This document shows, piece by piece, positions 1 through 7,749 of a DNA stretch of 64,000 nucleotides; position 1 is the stretch's first letter, and each line of letters starts with the position of its first letter. Below the pieces are notes generated by a model, which searched no databases, was not told where the DNA came from, and worked only from the letters and a program-made list of their open reading frames with translations. This DNA is from Ahrensia marina (GTDB lineage Bacteria; Pseudomonadota; Alphaproteobacteria; Rhizobiales; Rhizobiaceae): positions 107,681-171,680 of the forward strand of contig NZ_JXMU01000011.1 of assembly GCF_001293565.1 (NCBI RefSeq), in the 5' to 3' direction. Position numbers and translations under genes: made by a program.

Positions 1-90
1 TTGCGACTTGGCGGGCCTTGCCTGTGCGGCGGCCGCCTGGAAACGGAATCACCTTTGCAGTTGGTCGCCAGTTGAAGAGTGGGAGATCGG

Positions 91-169
91 TCATCGCAGA
101 CCCCCATCGTATGGTATAGATAAAGATAACCTAGAAATCAGGACGGTTTTCATCGCACACCCCCATCAT
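91..169. repeat. Two copies of a 20-bp direct repeat
   Basis: Positions 91-110 and 150-169 are near-identical (consensus TCATCGCAnACCCCCATCnT, 18 of 20 bases shared) and lie 59 bp apart. The second copy covers the last codons of the leftward gene at 150-752; the first is just beyond its stop. Spaced direct repeats beside a possible replication-type protein could be iterons or simply a local duplication. Two copies are too few to call an origin. Apart from the repeats I see nothing recognisable in 1-149. Confidence 0.45.
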
Positions 170-752
170 TCGTCCCTGTTTTCTGGACAGGCCATCCTAG
201 TTTTCGGGATAGGGATTCCAATTCCGTCCCAGTTTTAGGGATGGGACCGTCCTTGTTTTCGGGATGGGATATTTTTTTACCGTTGCGTCCATTCGGGTTG
301 TTTGGATTTGCTTTGACGATGTTGTAATCATTGTTTTCCGACCAGTGTAGGTACAGCTTTCGGGGCTGCAACGGCCGACCAGCGTTGTCTTTGCCAGGCA
401 TTGCCAGTTCAGTAATTTCATACTCTGGCGACTTTCCCTCGCCATCGATACCAAGCCTTCCTGGTTCTTTCACGACTATGAACCCCTTGGCCTGAAGGCA
501 CTGAAAGGCTTTGGCCGTTGTATCGGTCGACCCTACTCCCATTGCTTCAGCAGCTTGGCGGACGCTGAGTTTAATTTTGCCGTTATTATTGTGCTCAGTA
601 CCGCGCCACTGGAATTTTATCCAAGGATAAAGAGCCTGCGCGCTGGAACTCAAAGCTCGCCAAGCCGGTGTCTCGCAGGTTGGCCTCAGAACCTTAGTGT
701 AGTGTTCGTAACCCTTTTCATTTGCTCTGTGCTTCTGGGCTCGTTTACTCAT
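150..752 (-). CDS. Winged-helix-like protein of an integrated element (hypothetical)
   Basis: A 200-residue basic protein of unknown function. The middle part (about residues 25-110) reads like a winged-helix DNA-binding domain: an 'LSSSAQALYPWIKFQWRG' segment, then 'KLSVRQAAEAMGVGS' resembling a helix-turn-helix, then 'CLQAKGFIVVKEPGRLG' as a wing. Such proteins commonly follow alpA in alphaproteobacterial integrated elements, some resembling replication initiators, but I cannot assign a role. The start at 752 is chosen because its ATG overlaps the upstream gene's stop as ATGAGTAA, an 8-nt coupling overlap; an in-frame start at 821 would overlap far more. The C-terminus is unusual, with reiterated KTGT-like peptides encoded by short DNA repeats at 172-268. 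Confidence 0.6.
   Translation of the reverse strand: MSKRAQKHRANEKGYEHYTKVLRPTCETPAWRALSSSAQALYPWIKFQWRGTEHNNNGKIKLSVRQAAEAMGVGSTDTTAKAFQCLQAKGFIVVKEPGRLGIDGEGKSPEYEITELAMPGKDNAGRPLQPRKLYLHWSENNDYNIVKANPNNPNGRNGKKISHPENKDGPIPKTGTELESLSRKLGWPVQKTGTNDGGVR
172..268. repeat. Four imperfect copies of a ~18-bp motif inside the 3' end of a gene
   Basis: The motif GTCC-(C/T)-(A/T/G)-GTTTTC-GGGAT-GGG recurs at about 172-187, 195-214, 226-245 and 249-268 with small changes. On the leftward strand it encodes degenerate 'P-K-T-G-T' and 'R-K-L-G-W-P' peptides at the end of the winged-helix-like protein. Copies fall in different codon phases, so the unit may be a DNA feature (protein-binding repeat or slippage product) rather than a protein repeat. 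Confidence 0.45.
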
Positions 753-933
753 ACCCGGCCTCCGCGCGCGCTTCACGCGCCGCGACGATTGCTTCGCAGC
801 TTTCCCGCGGTGAGAGCCCAAAATTCTCTTTCAGTAGGCTGATTATCGATCGTTCGTCTCGATCGGCCAGCTTTCGGCGCTGGTGGAGATAATCAAGTAT
901 CTGGGCGCGGTCTGGGTGATCGAACGTTGCCAT
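745..933 (-). CDS. Small hypothetical protein, 62 aa
   Basis: A short charged, probably all-helical protein beginning 'MATFDHPDRAQILDYLHQRR'. No family recognised. The start at 933 is favoured because it shares one base with the stop of the AlpA-like gene (TAATG), and its own stop overlaps the next start (ATGAGTAA). The three genes thus form a tightly coupled operon alpA-like, this gene, winged-helix-like protein. The overlap pattern is the main evidence that it is translated. Its position between a DNA-binding regulator and a DNA-binding-like protein suggests an accessory role in the element, but that is inference. Confidence 0.55.
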   Translation of the reverse strand: MATFDHPDRAQILDYLHQRRKLADRDERSIISLLKENFGLSPRESCEAIVAAREARAEAGYE

Positions 934-1133
934 TACGCGGCCTCCCCGTCGCGGGACGCGATACGCGCGTTGATCCAAGCATCGATTTCCGATGCAACGA
1001 ATGTAACGCGCTTTTGACCGAGAATTACTGCTTTAGGAAAATCGCCCGCAGATCGATGGCGATTGATTGCGGTTCGACTTAGCGATGTGCGCGCGCATAC
1101 ATCTTTTATACTGATGAGTTTTGGCTGGTCCAT
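933..1133 (-). CDS. AlpA-family helix-turn-helix regulator
   Basis: A 66-residue protein with the AlpA/MerR-like excisionase fold: 'LISIKDVCARTSLSRTAINRH' is the helix-turn-helix, followed by 'FPKAVILGQKRVTFVASEIDAWI', the usual strand, wing and final helix. AlpA of prophage CP4-57 activates the element's integrase or excisionase functions, and such regulators are hallmarks of P4-like integrated elements. Here it opens a leftward three-gene operon about 650 bp downstream of the integrase operon. A TTGCCAC/GTGGCAA dyad lies directly upstream and may be an operator. Family assignment is confident; its target is inference. Confidence 0.82.
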   Translation of the reverse strand: MDQPKLISIKDVCARTSLSRTAINRHRSAGDFPKAVILGQKRVTFVASEIDAWINARIASRDGEAA

Positions 1134-1134
1134 T

Positions 1135-1167
1135 TTGCCACTCCGTTTTTGTTGAACGTGGTGGCAA
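1135..1167. promoter_or_regulatory. Inverted repeat directly upstream of the alpA-like gene
   Basis: TTGCCAC at 1135-1141 and GTGGCAA at 1161-1167 form a perfect 7-bp dyad with a 19-bp spacer, starting two bases before the alpA-like start codon at 1133. Its position in the leader suggests an operator for autoregulation or a leader hairpin. No experimental precedent is claimed. Confidence 0.3.
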
Positions 1168-1233
1168 CTTGCAAAATCCAGTGCTGGGTGTGCTATTGTG
1201 GAAACGTGTTTTCGTCTACCAATTTTGACATGT

Positions 1234-1788
1234 TTATCTCGGCGGTGAGTTCTTTAAGAATTCGTCTTTCCAACGCCGCGCCACACTGCTGAATCGATCA
1301 GCACTAAGCATCGCAATGTCCAATTTCAGGAAAACGGGATCGACCAATGTCGCTGTCCATAAATAATCTTTATTCGTGTCGGCGGGATAAACGGCTCCGT
1401 CTTGATGGGCGCCATAAGCAGAATTGAACCGAATTTGCCAAATAGAAACGATGAATTCGGCTTCCATTTGTTTGCAACTCACCCATCGCTGCGAAGTCGA
1501 TACCTTGATCGCGTCTTTTAGCTGTGCCGCCGTTTCCGTACTGTATTCTGTTTCGCCCCTTGCACTCAATTGAGCAAGAGCAGTTTGAGCTGCTTTCAGG
1601 GTATCTGTTCGCTTCTTTTTAAAAGTGCTAAATTTGCGCTCATTTCCAAATTGCGAATTTTCAATCCAACTGTAAAGAAATCGTCGTGCGAAGTGATTCA
1701 AGACGTTTTCCAAATGATCGCTGAAATCACCTGCAAATAGTGGCCTTGCTTCGGCGATGACTTTGGCATCGTAAGAATACTCAACCAT
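1234..1788 (-). CDS. Hypothetical protein coupled to the integrase
   Basis: A 184-residue soluble protein with no family I recognise. It has aromatic-rich stretches ('RRFLYSWIENSQFGNERKF', 'FIVSIWQIRFNSAYGAHQDG') and a lysine-rich middle; no membrane segment or signal peptide is evident. Its ATG overlaps the integrase stop by 8 nt (ATGGTTGA), so it is translated from the same mRNA by re-initiation. Genes fused this way behind an integrase may be recombination directionality factors, regulators or cargo, but its size exceeds that of typical excisionases. Function unknown. Confidence 0.65.
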   Translation of the reverse strand: MVEYSYDAKVIAEARPLFAGDFSDHLENVLNHFARRFLYSWIENSQFGNERKFSTFKKKRTDTLKAAQTALAQLSARGETEYSTETAAQLKDAIKVSTSQRWVSCKQMEAEFIVSIWQIRFNSAYGAHQDGAVYPADTNKDYLWTATLVDPVFLKLDIAMLSADRFSSVARRWKDEFLKNSPPR

Positions 1789-3007
1789 GTAGCTTTACCA
1801 CGCCGTCGACAGCAGGATTGAGATATGCCGCCCACGCTTCCATTAGTTTGCGCCGCTTATTGAGCGCTGTGTCTCGTCGATAAGCCAATTCGGTCTTGTC
1901 GCCAAAAACGTGTGCAAGGCTCATTTCTATAATGTCGCGCGGCTGACTGGTTTCATTTCCTGCCCAATCTCTAAATGCCGACCTAAAGCCGTGGACTGTG
2001 AAATCTGGTTCTAAGGTCTTGAGCAATTTAAGCATCGTCATATTGCTCACGGGCTTTCGGGGGTCTCGCCCTGGAAATACCCAATTCGACAGTTGCCGGT
2101 CCGCCATAAAACGAAAAACTTGAACGGCATCCGCCGTTAATGGGATCACATGCTCTCGCTCCGCCTTCATTTTGATGGCTGGGATCGTCCACGTCGCATT
2201 TTCAAAATCAACATCTGACCATTCAGCGCCGATTGTTTCGTTGGTGCGTGTTGCGCAGAGGATTGTAAGCTCAAGCGCTTTGGCTGCCATGCTATCGTTG
2301 ATGCGAAGGCGTTCGACAAGCGCTGGCACTGCAGCGTAAGGCATTGCCGCAAAATGCTCTACTTTGTCTGTGCGCTTACCCAGCAGATGATCGAGATGCC
2401 CCTTCAGACGTGCCGGATTGTCTCCAAAACGGAGCTTGAGGGCCGTTGCATAGTCTAGCGTCTTTTCGATGCGGCCGCGCACGCGGTTCGCAGTCTCTCC
2501 TTTTTCGCGCCATATTGGTTTCAGTACGCTTACGATATGGTCTGTGTCGACTTCGCCGATCGGCATCTTGAGCAAAGGCTTGGCATACGTCTCTACGCTA
2601 GTGCGCCACTGGATAGCATGCTTCGGGTTCTTGAATGTTGGCAGCAGTGTTTCATGAACTGCGATGAGACAGTCGCCAAAACTACGTTGCGGCACGGCCG
2701 CTTTGCGGTATGCCATTTCCTTGCGTGGGTCGCCGCCGTGCTTGAGAATATCGCGAGCCTCGTCTGCGCGTGCCCGCGCCTCTTTTAGCGACAGCTTGCC
2801 TGCAACATTGCCGAATGCGCCAAAGCCCATTTCATGCCGGCGGCCGTTCCGGATCCATATAAATACCCAGCTCTTATTATGAGGAGCACCCGGATTCTTT
2901 GATCTCGAAGGTTTGACATGCAGCCAAAGGCCGTCACCGTCGCCATACTTGCCCGGTTCAAGGCTCGCGCTGTTCAGCTGCGTTACGGTGAGTTTATGCC
3001 TGCTCAA
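1781..3007 (-). CDS. int: DUF4102/P4-type tyrosine-recombinase integrase
   Basis: A site-specific tyrosine recombinase that inserts and excises the genetic element ending here. The N-terminal DUF4102 arm-binding domain (about 1-100, 'KYGDGDGLWLHV') is followed by a core-binding SAM-like domain (about 105-200) and the catalytic domain (about 215-390). Catalytic residues are visible: R254 in 'CATRTNE', H339 and R342 in 'HGFR', H366 in 'LAH', and nucleophile Y376 in 'LAYRR'. The length of 408 residues is normal and the frame is intact. The start is a TTG at 3007, chosen because the family N-terminus begins there and no ATG fits. It is followed by a gene overlapping its stop by 8 nt. Confidence 0.93.
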   Translation of the reverse strand: MSRHKLTVTQLNSASLEPGKYGDGDGLWLHVKPSRSKNPGAPHNKSWVFIWIRNGRRHEMGFGAFGNVAGKLSLKEARARADEARDILKHGGDPRKEMAYRKAAVPQRSFGDCLIAVHETLLPTFKNPKHAIQWRTSVETYAKPLLKMPIGEVDTDHIVSVLKPIWREKGETANRVRGRIEKTLDYATALKLRFGDNPARLKGHLDHLLGKRTDKVEHFAAMPYAAVPALVERLRINDSMAAKALELTILCATRTNETIGAEWSDVDFENATWTIPAIKMKAEREHVIPLTADAVQVFRFMADRQLSNWVFPGRDPRKPVSNMTMLKLLKTLEPDFTVHGFRSAFRDWAGNETSQPRDIIEMSLAHVFGDKTELAYRRDTALNKRRKLMEAWAAYLNPAVDGVVKLHG

Positions 3008-3161
3008 AAAAGTCTCTGCCTAACTCGCGTTGCGATCTGGTTCCTAATGCGACACCCCATATTGAGGCGTTGCAGCATGGACGCAGTGTGGCGAAGTGTG
3101 CAAAAAATGCAACTATTTTGATGATTTAGGGCGCTTTTTGGTCAACATGGACAGCAAGTTT

Positions 3162-3190
3162 ATGGCAGACGGTGACACCCCCTCTGCCAT
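3162..3190. repeat. Perfect 8-bp dyad, candidate attachment-site core
   Basis: ATGGCAGA (3162-3169) and TCTGCCAT (3183-3190) are perfect inverted repeats around a 13-bp centre that itself contains GGT-GAC-ACC. It lies 155 bp upstream of the integrase start and 21 bp before an orphan terminator. Tyrosine recombinases bind inverted arms around a crossover region, which fits, but the other end of the element is outside the window, so the duplication cannot be tested here. Confidence 0.35.
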
Positions 3191-3210
3191 TTTATGGCGA
3201 ACCAAAATTA

Positions 3211-3236
3211 AAGCGTCCCTCGGGACGCTTTTTTTG
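3211..3236 (+). terminator. Strong rho-independent terminator with no upstream gene
   Basis: AAGCGTCCC (3211-3219), a 2-nt loop and GGGACGCTT (3222-3230) form a perfect 9-bp stem followed by seven T residues on the plus strand. No rightward gene precedes it in the window, so it probably belongs to the host gene interrupted or displaced by the integrated element. Confidence 0.8.
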
Positions 3237-3329
3237 TTTCATCACACAACGTTGTAAACGACTGTTTACGCCCCGTAAAAGTCTAGCTGTTAAAGCTCTT
3301 GTCATTGTTGAAACGGGCAGGAACAGAAC

Positions 3330-4520
3330 ATGCTGAGCAGCATTAAGTCTGGCGATTGGATTAATAAGGCCCGCCTTTCTGTTTATCCGGTGAACATTGT
3401 CGTTTTGACTGTGGCTTCACTTAGCTATGTTCTTATATCCAATGGCGGCTTCTTGCCGAATGGATCGCCTTTCGGTTCGGACTTCATCAGTTTTTGGACT
3501 GCCGCGCGTGAGGCTGTTTCAGGCAATGCGCACACGCCTTATGAACGTTTATTATTCGAGCCGGTGCAGTCTTCATTGTTTCCTGAAAGCAAATATTACG
3601 CGTTTTTCTATCCACCGCATTATTTGATCTATTTACTGCCGCTTGGCCTCTTGCCTTACTACGCCGCGTTGGCGCTGTGGATGGTTGCCACTTTCGCGCT
3701 GGCTTACTTGGTGCTGATACAAATTATCAGTTGCAAAAAAGTGGTTTTCTTTCTCGCCCTTGCGTTTCCGGCAACATTTCTCACTGTGTCGCATGGTCAA
3801 AACGCTTTTTTATCCGCTGCTCTTTTTGGCGGCGGTTTATTAATGCTGGACCGCCGTCCGCTGATCGCGGGTGTATGTTTTGGATTGCTGACTTTCAAAC
3901 CGCAACTGGGTTTGCTTATTCCGCTTGTTTTGCTGGCGGGTGGCTATTGGCGCGTCATTTTTACGGCTGGATTTACAATGTTCTTTCTCATTGTTCTTTC
4001 TGCGGCAATGTTTGGCATTGATGTCTGGGCCGTGTTTTTTGCCCAAAGTGATTATGCGGTCGAAACAATGCGTGAAGGGCTGGTTAGCTGGCAGAAAATG
4101 ATTTCATTGTATGCCGGATTGCGTGTTTTAGGACTGACTTACGAGCTCGCCGCAATAATACACTGGACTATTGCGGCAGGTGTTGGAGCCATTACAGTTT
4201 GGGCATGGCTACCACACAACAGATTTGATGGCGAATTGAAGAACGCATTGGTGCTCACTGCTGCGTTAGTTGTGACGCCCTTCGGGCTGAATTACGACAT
4301 GTTTTTGCTTGCGCCGACAATCGCATTTATTGCCGCACATGGCATGAAAAAAGGCCTTCTGCCCTATGAGAAGTCCGTGCTTGCGCTTGCCTATTTCTCG
4401 CCCGTGTTCGTGTTGCTGTCTATGGCGCAAGGTTTTTCTTTAGCGCCTGCATTCACCGTAATGATGTTTTATTTGATTATAAGACGCCTGCGCCACGGCA
4501 TATACAGTAAAGCCGCATAG
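3330..4520 (+). CDS. GT87-family (DUF2029) membrane glycosyltransferase
   Basis: A 396-residue polytopic inner-membrane protein related to the polyprenyl-phosphate-mannose-dependent alpha-1,2-mannosyltransferases of family GT87. The first periplasmic loop has the family pattern 'GSPFGSDFISFWTAAREA', with an acidic residue after the first membrane helix, followed by about nine further hydrophobic segments. 'YYAFFYPPHYLIYLLP' is also typical. GT87 enzymes transfer sugars from polyprenyl donors to envelope glycans outside the membrane; the acceptor here is unknown. A start at 3330 is supported by AGGAA six bases upstream. It stands alone between the element junction and a convergent transporter operon. 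Confidence 0.75.
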   Translation: MLSSIKSGDWINKARLSVYPVNIVVLTVASLSYVLISNGGFLPNGSPFGSDFISFWTAAREAVSGNAHTPYERLLFEPVQSSLFPESKYYAFFYPPHYLIYLLPLGLLPYYAALALWMVATFALAYLVLIQIISCKKVVFFLALAFPATFLTVSHGQNAFLSAALFGGGLLMLDRRPLIAGVCFGLLTFKPQLGLLIPLVLLAGGYWRVIFTAGFTMFFLIVLSAAMFGIDVWAVFFAQSDYAVETMREGLVSWQKMISLYAGLRVLGLTYELAAIIHWTIAAGVGAITVWAWLPHNRFDGELKNALVLTAALVVTPFGLNYDMFLLAPTIAFIAAHGMKKGLLPYEKSVLALAYFSPVFVLLSMAQGFSLAPAFTVMMFYLIIRRLRHGIYSKAA

Positions 4521-4540
4521 GCAATTTATTTGGCGCAAAC

Positions 4541-4568
4541 AAAAAAGGCGCCGCAATCGCGACGCCTG
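4541..4568 (-). terminator. Rho-independent terminator of the BMP transporter operon
   Basis: Read on the minus strand, AGGCGTCGC-GATT-GCGGCGCCT forms a 9-bp stem with one G-T pair and is followed by TTTTTTG. It lies 22 bp after the stop of the binding-protein gene and ends the four-gene leftward operon. Confidence 0.8.
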
Positions 4569-4589
4569 ATCTGTATTCTAAACTGTAGA

Positions 4590-5660
4590 TTATTGTGGAA
4601 GTTTATCGTCCACGCCTTCAACATAGAAGTTCATGCCGAGCATTGTGCCGTTATCTGCTTTTTCGCCTTCGGCAAGCCAGTCAGAACCATCTTGTTTCTT
4701 GATCGGACCTGTGAACGGCTCAAGTTCGCCGGACTTGATCTTCTCTTCTGTTTCTTTGGCCATAGCGGCAACATCATCAGGCATGTTTGAATATTCTGCC
4801 ATTGCAACATTGCCTTCCGCCAGGCCGTGCCAGACATCATGTGATTCCCATGTACCATCGAGTACAGCGCCTACACGCTCTACGTAGTATGGTGCCCAGT
4901 CATCAATGATCGCTGTAAGCTGCGTTTTTTTACCGAATTCAATCATGTCAGACGCCTGACCGAAAGCCTTGATGCCACGCTCTTCTGCGACCTGCATTGG
5001 TGCTGTGGAATCAGTGTGCTGTGTTAGAATATCAACGCCTTGGTCGATCAATGATTTTGCAGCATCGGCTTCTTTACCCGGGTCAAACCAAGTGTTGGCC
5101 CAGACCACTTTGACTTTGAAATCTGGGTTTATAGATTGTGCGCCGAGCATGAATGAGTTGATGCCGCGAACAACTTCCGGAATCGGGAATGAAGCGATGT
5201 AACCGGCAACGCCTTTTTCAGACATTTTTGCAGCAATCTGACCCTGAATATAACGGCCCTGATAGAATTTTGACGAATATGTAGCAACATTTTCGCTTTC
5301 ACGCTTATAGCCTGTAGCGTGCTCGAATTTCACATCCGGAAATTTCGCGGCGACTTTGTTGGTCGGGTCCATATAACCGAATGATGTTGTGAAAATGATG
5401 TTACAGCCTGAGCGGGCGAAACGTTCGATGGCGCGTTCAGCATCCGCGCCTTCCGGCACGCTTTCAAGATACGCTGTCTCAACCTTATCGCCATATGCTT
5501 CCTCTACAGCCAGAAGTCCCTGATGGTGCTGGTAGCTCCAGCCGAAATCGCCGATTGGTCCAACATAGATAAAGCAGGCTTTGGCATCAGCGGCCATCGC
5601 GCTTCCTGCAAGCAGCGAAAACGCTGCTGCGCCGAGAATTGTTTTTGTGAATTTTTTCAT
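4590..5660 (-). CDS. BMP-family (Med/PnrA-like) ABC transporter substrate-binding protein
   Basis: A 356-residue periplasmic binding protein of the BMP/PnrA family, whose characterised members bind purine or other nucleosides. The N-terminus is a classical signal peptide ('MKKFTKTILGAAAFSLLAGSAMA'). Family landmarks are 'KACFIYVGPIGDFGWSYQHHQGL', an FGYMDP stretch after the GCNIIFTTS strand, and 'YIQGQIAAKMSEKG'. It is the last gene of a leftward operon after an ATPase and two permeases, 77 bp downstream of the second permease, and is followed by a terminator. The nucleoside substrate is inferred from the family; some rhizobial relatives are assigned to other ligands. Confidence 0.9.
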   Translation of the reverse strand: MKKFTKTILGAAAFSLLAGSAMAADAKACFIYVGPIGDFGWSYQHHQGLLAVEEAYGDKVETAYLESVPEGADAERAIERFARSGCNIIFTTSFGYMDPTNKVAAKFPDVKFEHATGYKRESENVATYSSKFYQGRYIQGQIAAKMSEKGVAGYIASFPIPEVVRGINSFMLGAQSINPDFKVKVVWANTWFDPGKEADAAKSLIDQGVDILTQHTDSTAPMQVAEERGIKAFGQASDMIEFGKKTQLTAIIDDWAPYYVERVGAVLDGTWESHDVWHGLAEGNVAMAEYSNMPDDVAAMAKETEEKIKSGELEPFTGPIKKQDGSDWLAEGEKADNGTMLGMNFYVEGVDDKLPQ

Positions 5661-5737
5661 TTCAAACCCCTGTGGTATTATTTCGTTTGTTTATCAATGC
5701 CTTCTGGTGGCGGCTTTTGCCTTGCCCCGCTTATATC

Positions 5738-6664
5738 CTACCTGTCAGGCACAAATGGTTTGCCCAGCGATGCTGGAGTGTTTTTCATCGTCATGCGCTT
5801 GTTCGTTGAAATCAAGACCAGAACGATAATTGTTGCGATATATGGCAAGGATGAGAGCAATTGTGAAGGAATTGCAACACCTTGCGCCTGCGCGTGGAAC
5901 TGCGCAATCGTGACCGCGCCAAACAAATAAGCCCCGGCAACAATGCGGAGCGGGCGCCATGAGGCGAACACGACGAGGGCCAGCGCAATCCAGCCGCGCC
6001 CCGCGGTCATGTTCTCTGTCCATTGCGGTGTGTAAACGAGTGACAAATGCGCACCGGCAAGTCCGGCACATGCGCCGCCAAACATGACCGCCAAATAGCG
6101 TACTTTTAAAACGTTGATACCCAGCGCGTGCGCAGAGGTATGGTTGTCGCCAACCGACCTTAATGTCAGCCCTGCCCGCGTTCTGAACACGAAATACCAA
6201 ATGGCAATGGTGAGCAGGATAGAAATATAGAAAATCAGATCCTGCGAAAACAGCACTTTACCGATTACTGGAATATCGGACAGAAGCGGAATCTCTATGG
6301 CTTTTAGTTTAACGCCCGGCAGCCCGATAAAATTTTCACCGATCATGCCTGATGCGCCAAGCCCCAGCAATGTAAGTGACAGGCCTGTTGCAACCTGATT
6401 GGTTGCCAGCGACAAGGTTAGGATGCCAAACAGCAGAGAAAAAAGCGCGCCGCATATGATTGCAGCGACGATGCCGAGATAGGCGGAGCCGGTAATCTGC
6501 GCTGCGCCAAAGCCGGTCACCGCGCCCATGACCATCATACCCTCAACCCCAAGATTGAGGACGCCGGAGCGTTCGACAACGAGTTCACCAAGCGCGGCGA
6601 TCAAAAGCGGGGTTGCCGCTGTTGCGATTGTTAGAAAAATGGCTGTCGCGATTTCAGGGGTCAT
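5738..6664 (-). CDS. ABC transporter permease (BMP-associated, second subunit)
   Basis: A 308-residue inner-membrane permease of the BPD_transp_2 family (LivHM/RbsC-like), about eight to nine membrane segments. It contains 'LIAALGELVVERSGVLNLGVEGMMVMG', typical of the YufQ/NupQ-like second permease of nucleoside importers. Its ATG overlaps the stop of the first permease by 4 nt (ATGA). It should form a heterodimer with the upstream permease, energised by the double-domain ATPase. Confidence 0.9.
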   Translation of the reverse strand: MTPEIATAIFLTIATAATPLLIAALGELVVERSGVLNLGVEGMMVMGAVTGFGAAQITGSAYLGIVAAIICGALFSLLFGILTLSLATNQVATGLSLTLLGLGASGMIGENFIGLPGVKLKAIEIPLLSDIPVIGKVLFSQDLIFYISILLTIAIWYFVFRTRAGLTLRSVGDNHTSAHALGINVLKVRYLAVMFGGACAGLAGAHLSLVYTPQWTENMTAGRGWIALALVVFASWRPLRIVAGAYLFGAVTIAQFHAQAQGVAIPSQLLSSLPYIATIIVLVLISTNKRMTMKNTPASLGKPFVPDR

Positions 6665-7749
6665 AATGCCGCCTTTCCGCGAGCGCTTTTAACAACTTTG
6701 ATGCTGTAATGGATGAGTGTGTCACAAGCCAGAACTGAAAAGAGTAATAGCCCTTGGAATACCGCAGATACTTTGTTCGATACGCCAATCGAGATTTGCG
6801 CGGCTTCTCCGCCAAGATAGGACAGAGCAAGAATAAGCCCTGCTGCGATAATGCCGAGCGGATTGAGCCTACCTAAAAAGGCAACAATGATTGCTGTAAA
6901 ACCGTAGCCGGGAGAGATAACAGGCCGCAATTGGCCAATAGCGCCGGATACCTCGCTGATGCCGGCCAAACCGGCAAGGCCACCTGCAATGATAAAGGCC
7001 GTGAAAATCATTTTATTGCTTGAAAATCCGGCAAATCGCCCTGCCCGCGGGCTTAAACCAAGGACGCGAACTTCAAAACCTTTGAGTGTTTTGTTCAAGA
7101 CAAACCACATTAAAACTGCGATCAAAATGGCAAAGACAAATCCCCAATGGGCACGGCCGGACGCAAACCATATTTCCGGTAAAACCGCATCGGCATGAAA
7201 TGTTCTTGATTCCGGGAAATTATAGCCTTCCGGATTGCGCCACGGACCGCGCACCAGCCAGTCAAGAAACAATTGGGCAACATATACGAGCATAAGGCTC
7301 GACAGGATTTCATTGGTGCTGAAACGTGCCTTTAGAAATGCCGGTATTGTTGCGTAAGCAGCGCCGCCGACTATGCCCATCAAGAGCATCAATGGAAGCA
7401 CCATCGGGCCGGTGAACTCCGGATACATTATTGGCAAGGCAGAGCCGAAAATGCCGCCCAATATGAACTGCCCTTCAGCGCCAATATTCCAATTATTGGA
7501 TAAAAAACAAACAGATAGGCCTGTGGCGATTAAAATCAGCGGTGCTGCTTTAATCATCAGCTCATGGATTGACCACATTTCGGTCAATGGTTCTATGAAA
7601 TAGGAGTAAAGCGCTGCCGTCGGCGATTTGCCAAGCATCAGGAACATGATCGCGCCAAGCACAGCTGTGATAACAAGCGCTATCAAGGGTGATGTGAGGC
7701 TGAAGATAGCCGAGTGCTGAGCCCGCTTTTCAAGTTCAATACGGATCAT
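6661..7749 (-). CDS. ABC transporter permease (BMP-associated, first subunit)
   Basis: A 362-residue inner-membrane permease, longer than its partner as usual for YufP/NupP-like subunits. Landmarks are 'LILIATGLSVCFLSNNWNIGAEGQFILGG' and 'STNEILSSLMLVYVAQLFLDWLVRGPWRNPEG', both typical of this subfamily. It overlaps the ATPase gene by 4 nt upstream and the second permease by 4 nt downstream, giving a tightly coupled operon. Confidence 0.9.
   Translation of the reverse strand: MIRIELEKRAQHSAIFSLTSPLIALVITAVLGAIMFLMLGKSPTAALYSYFIEPLTEMWSIHELMIKAAPLILIATGLSVCFLSNNWNIGAEGQFILGGIFGSALPIMYPEFTGPMVLPLMLLMGIVGGAAYATIPAFLKARFSTNEILSSLMLVYVAQLFLDWLVRGPWRNPEGYNFPESRTFHADAVLPEIWFASGRAHWGFVFAILIAVLMWFVLNKTLKGFEVRVLGLSPRAGRFAGFSSNKMIFTAFIIAGGLAGLAGISEVSGAIGQLRPVISPGYGFTAIIVAFLGRLNPLGIIAAGLILALSYLGGEAAQISIGVSNKVSAVFQGLLLFSVLACDTLIHYSIKVVKSARGKAAL

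Larger units (their letters stand above)
3008..3329. other. Intergenic region: probable element/chromosome junction
   Basis: This 322-bp stretch between the integrase start and the next rightward gene holds no convincing gene. It contains a perfect dyad at 3162-3190 and a strong rightward terminator at 3211-3236 with no gene in front of it. DUF4102 integrases usually lie next to their attachment site, so the right-hand junction is probably here, with the terminator belonging to the host gene that the element displaced. No intact tRNA is visible in it. Confidence 0.45.

Noticed and set aside
8..238. Rightward 76-aa open frame at the window start
   Set aside because: It lies opposite the 3' end of the leftward winged-helix-like gene, has no ribosome-binding site and reads through the repeats.
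3162..3210. Possible tRNA or tmRNA 3' end at the element junction
   Set aside because: A CCTCTGCCA string looks like an acceptor end, but there is no GGTTCRA T-loop and no paired acceptor upstream in a tRNA-like layout.
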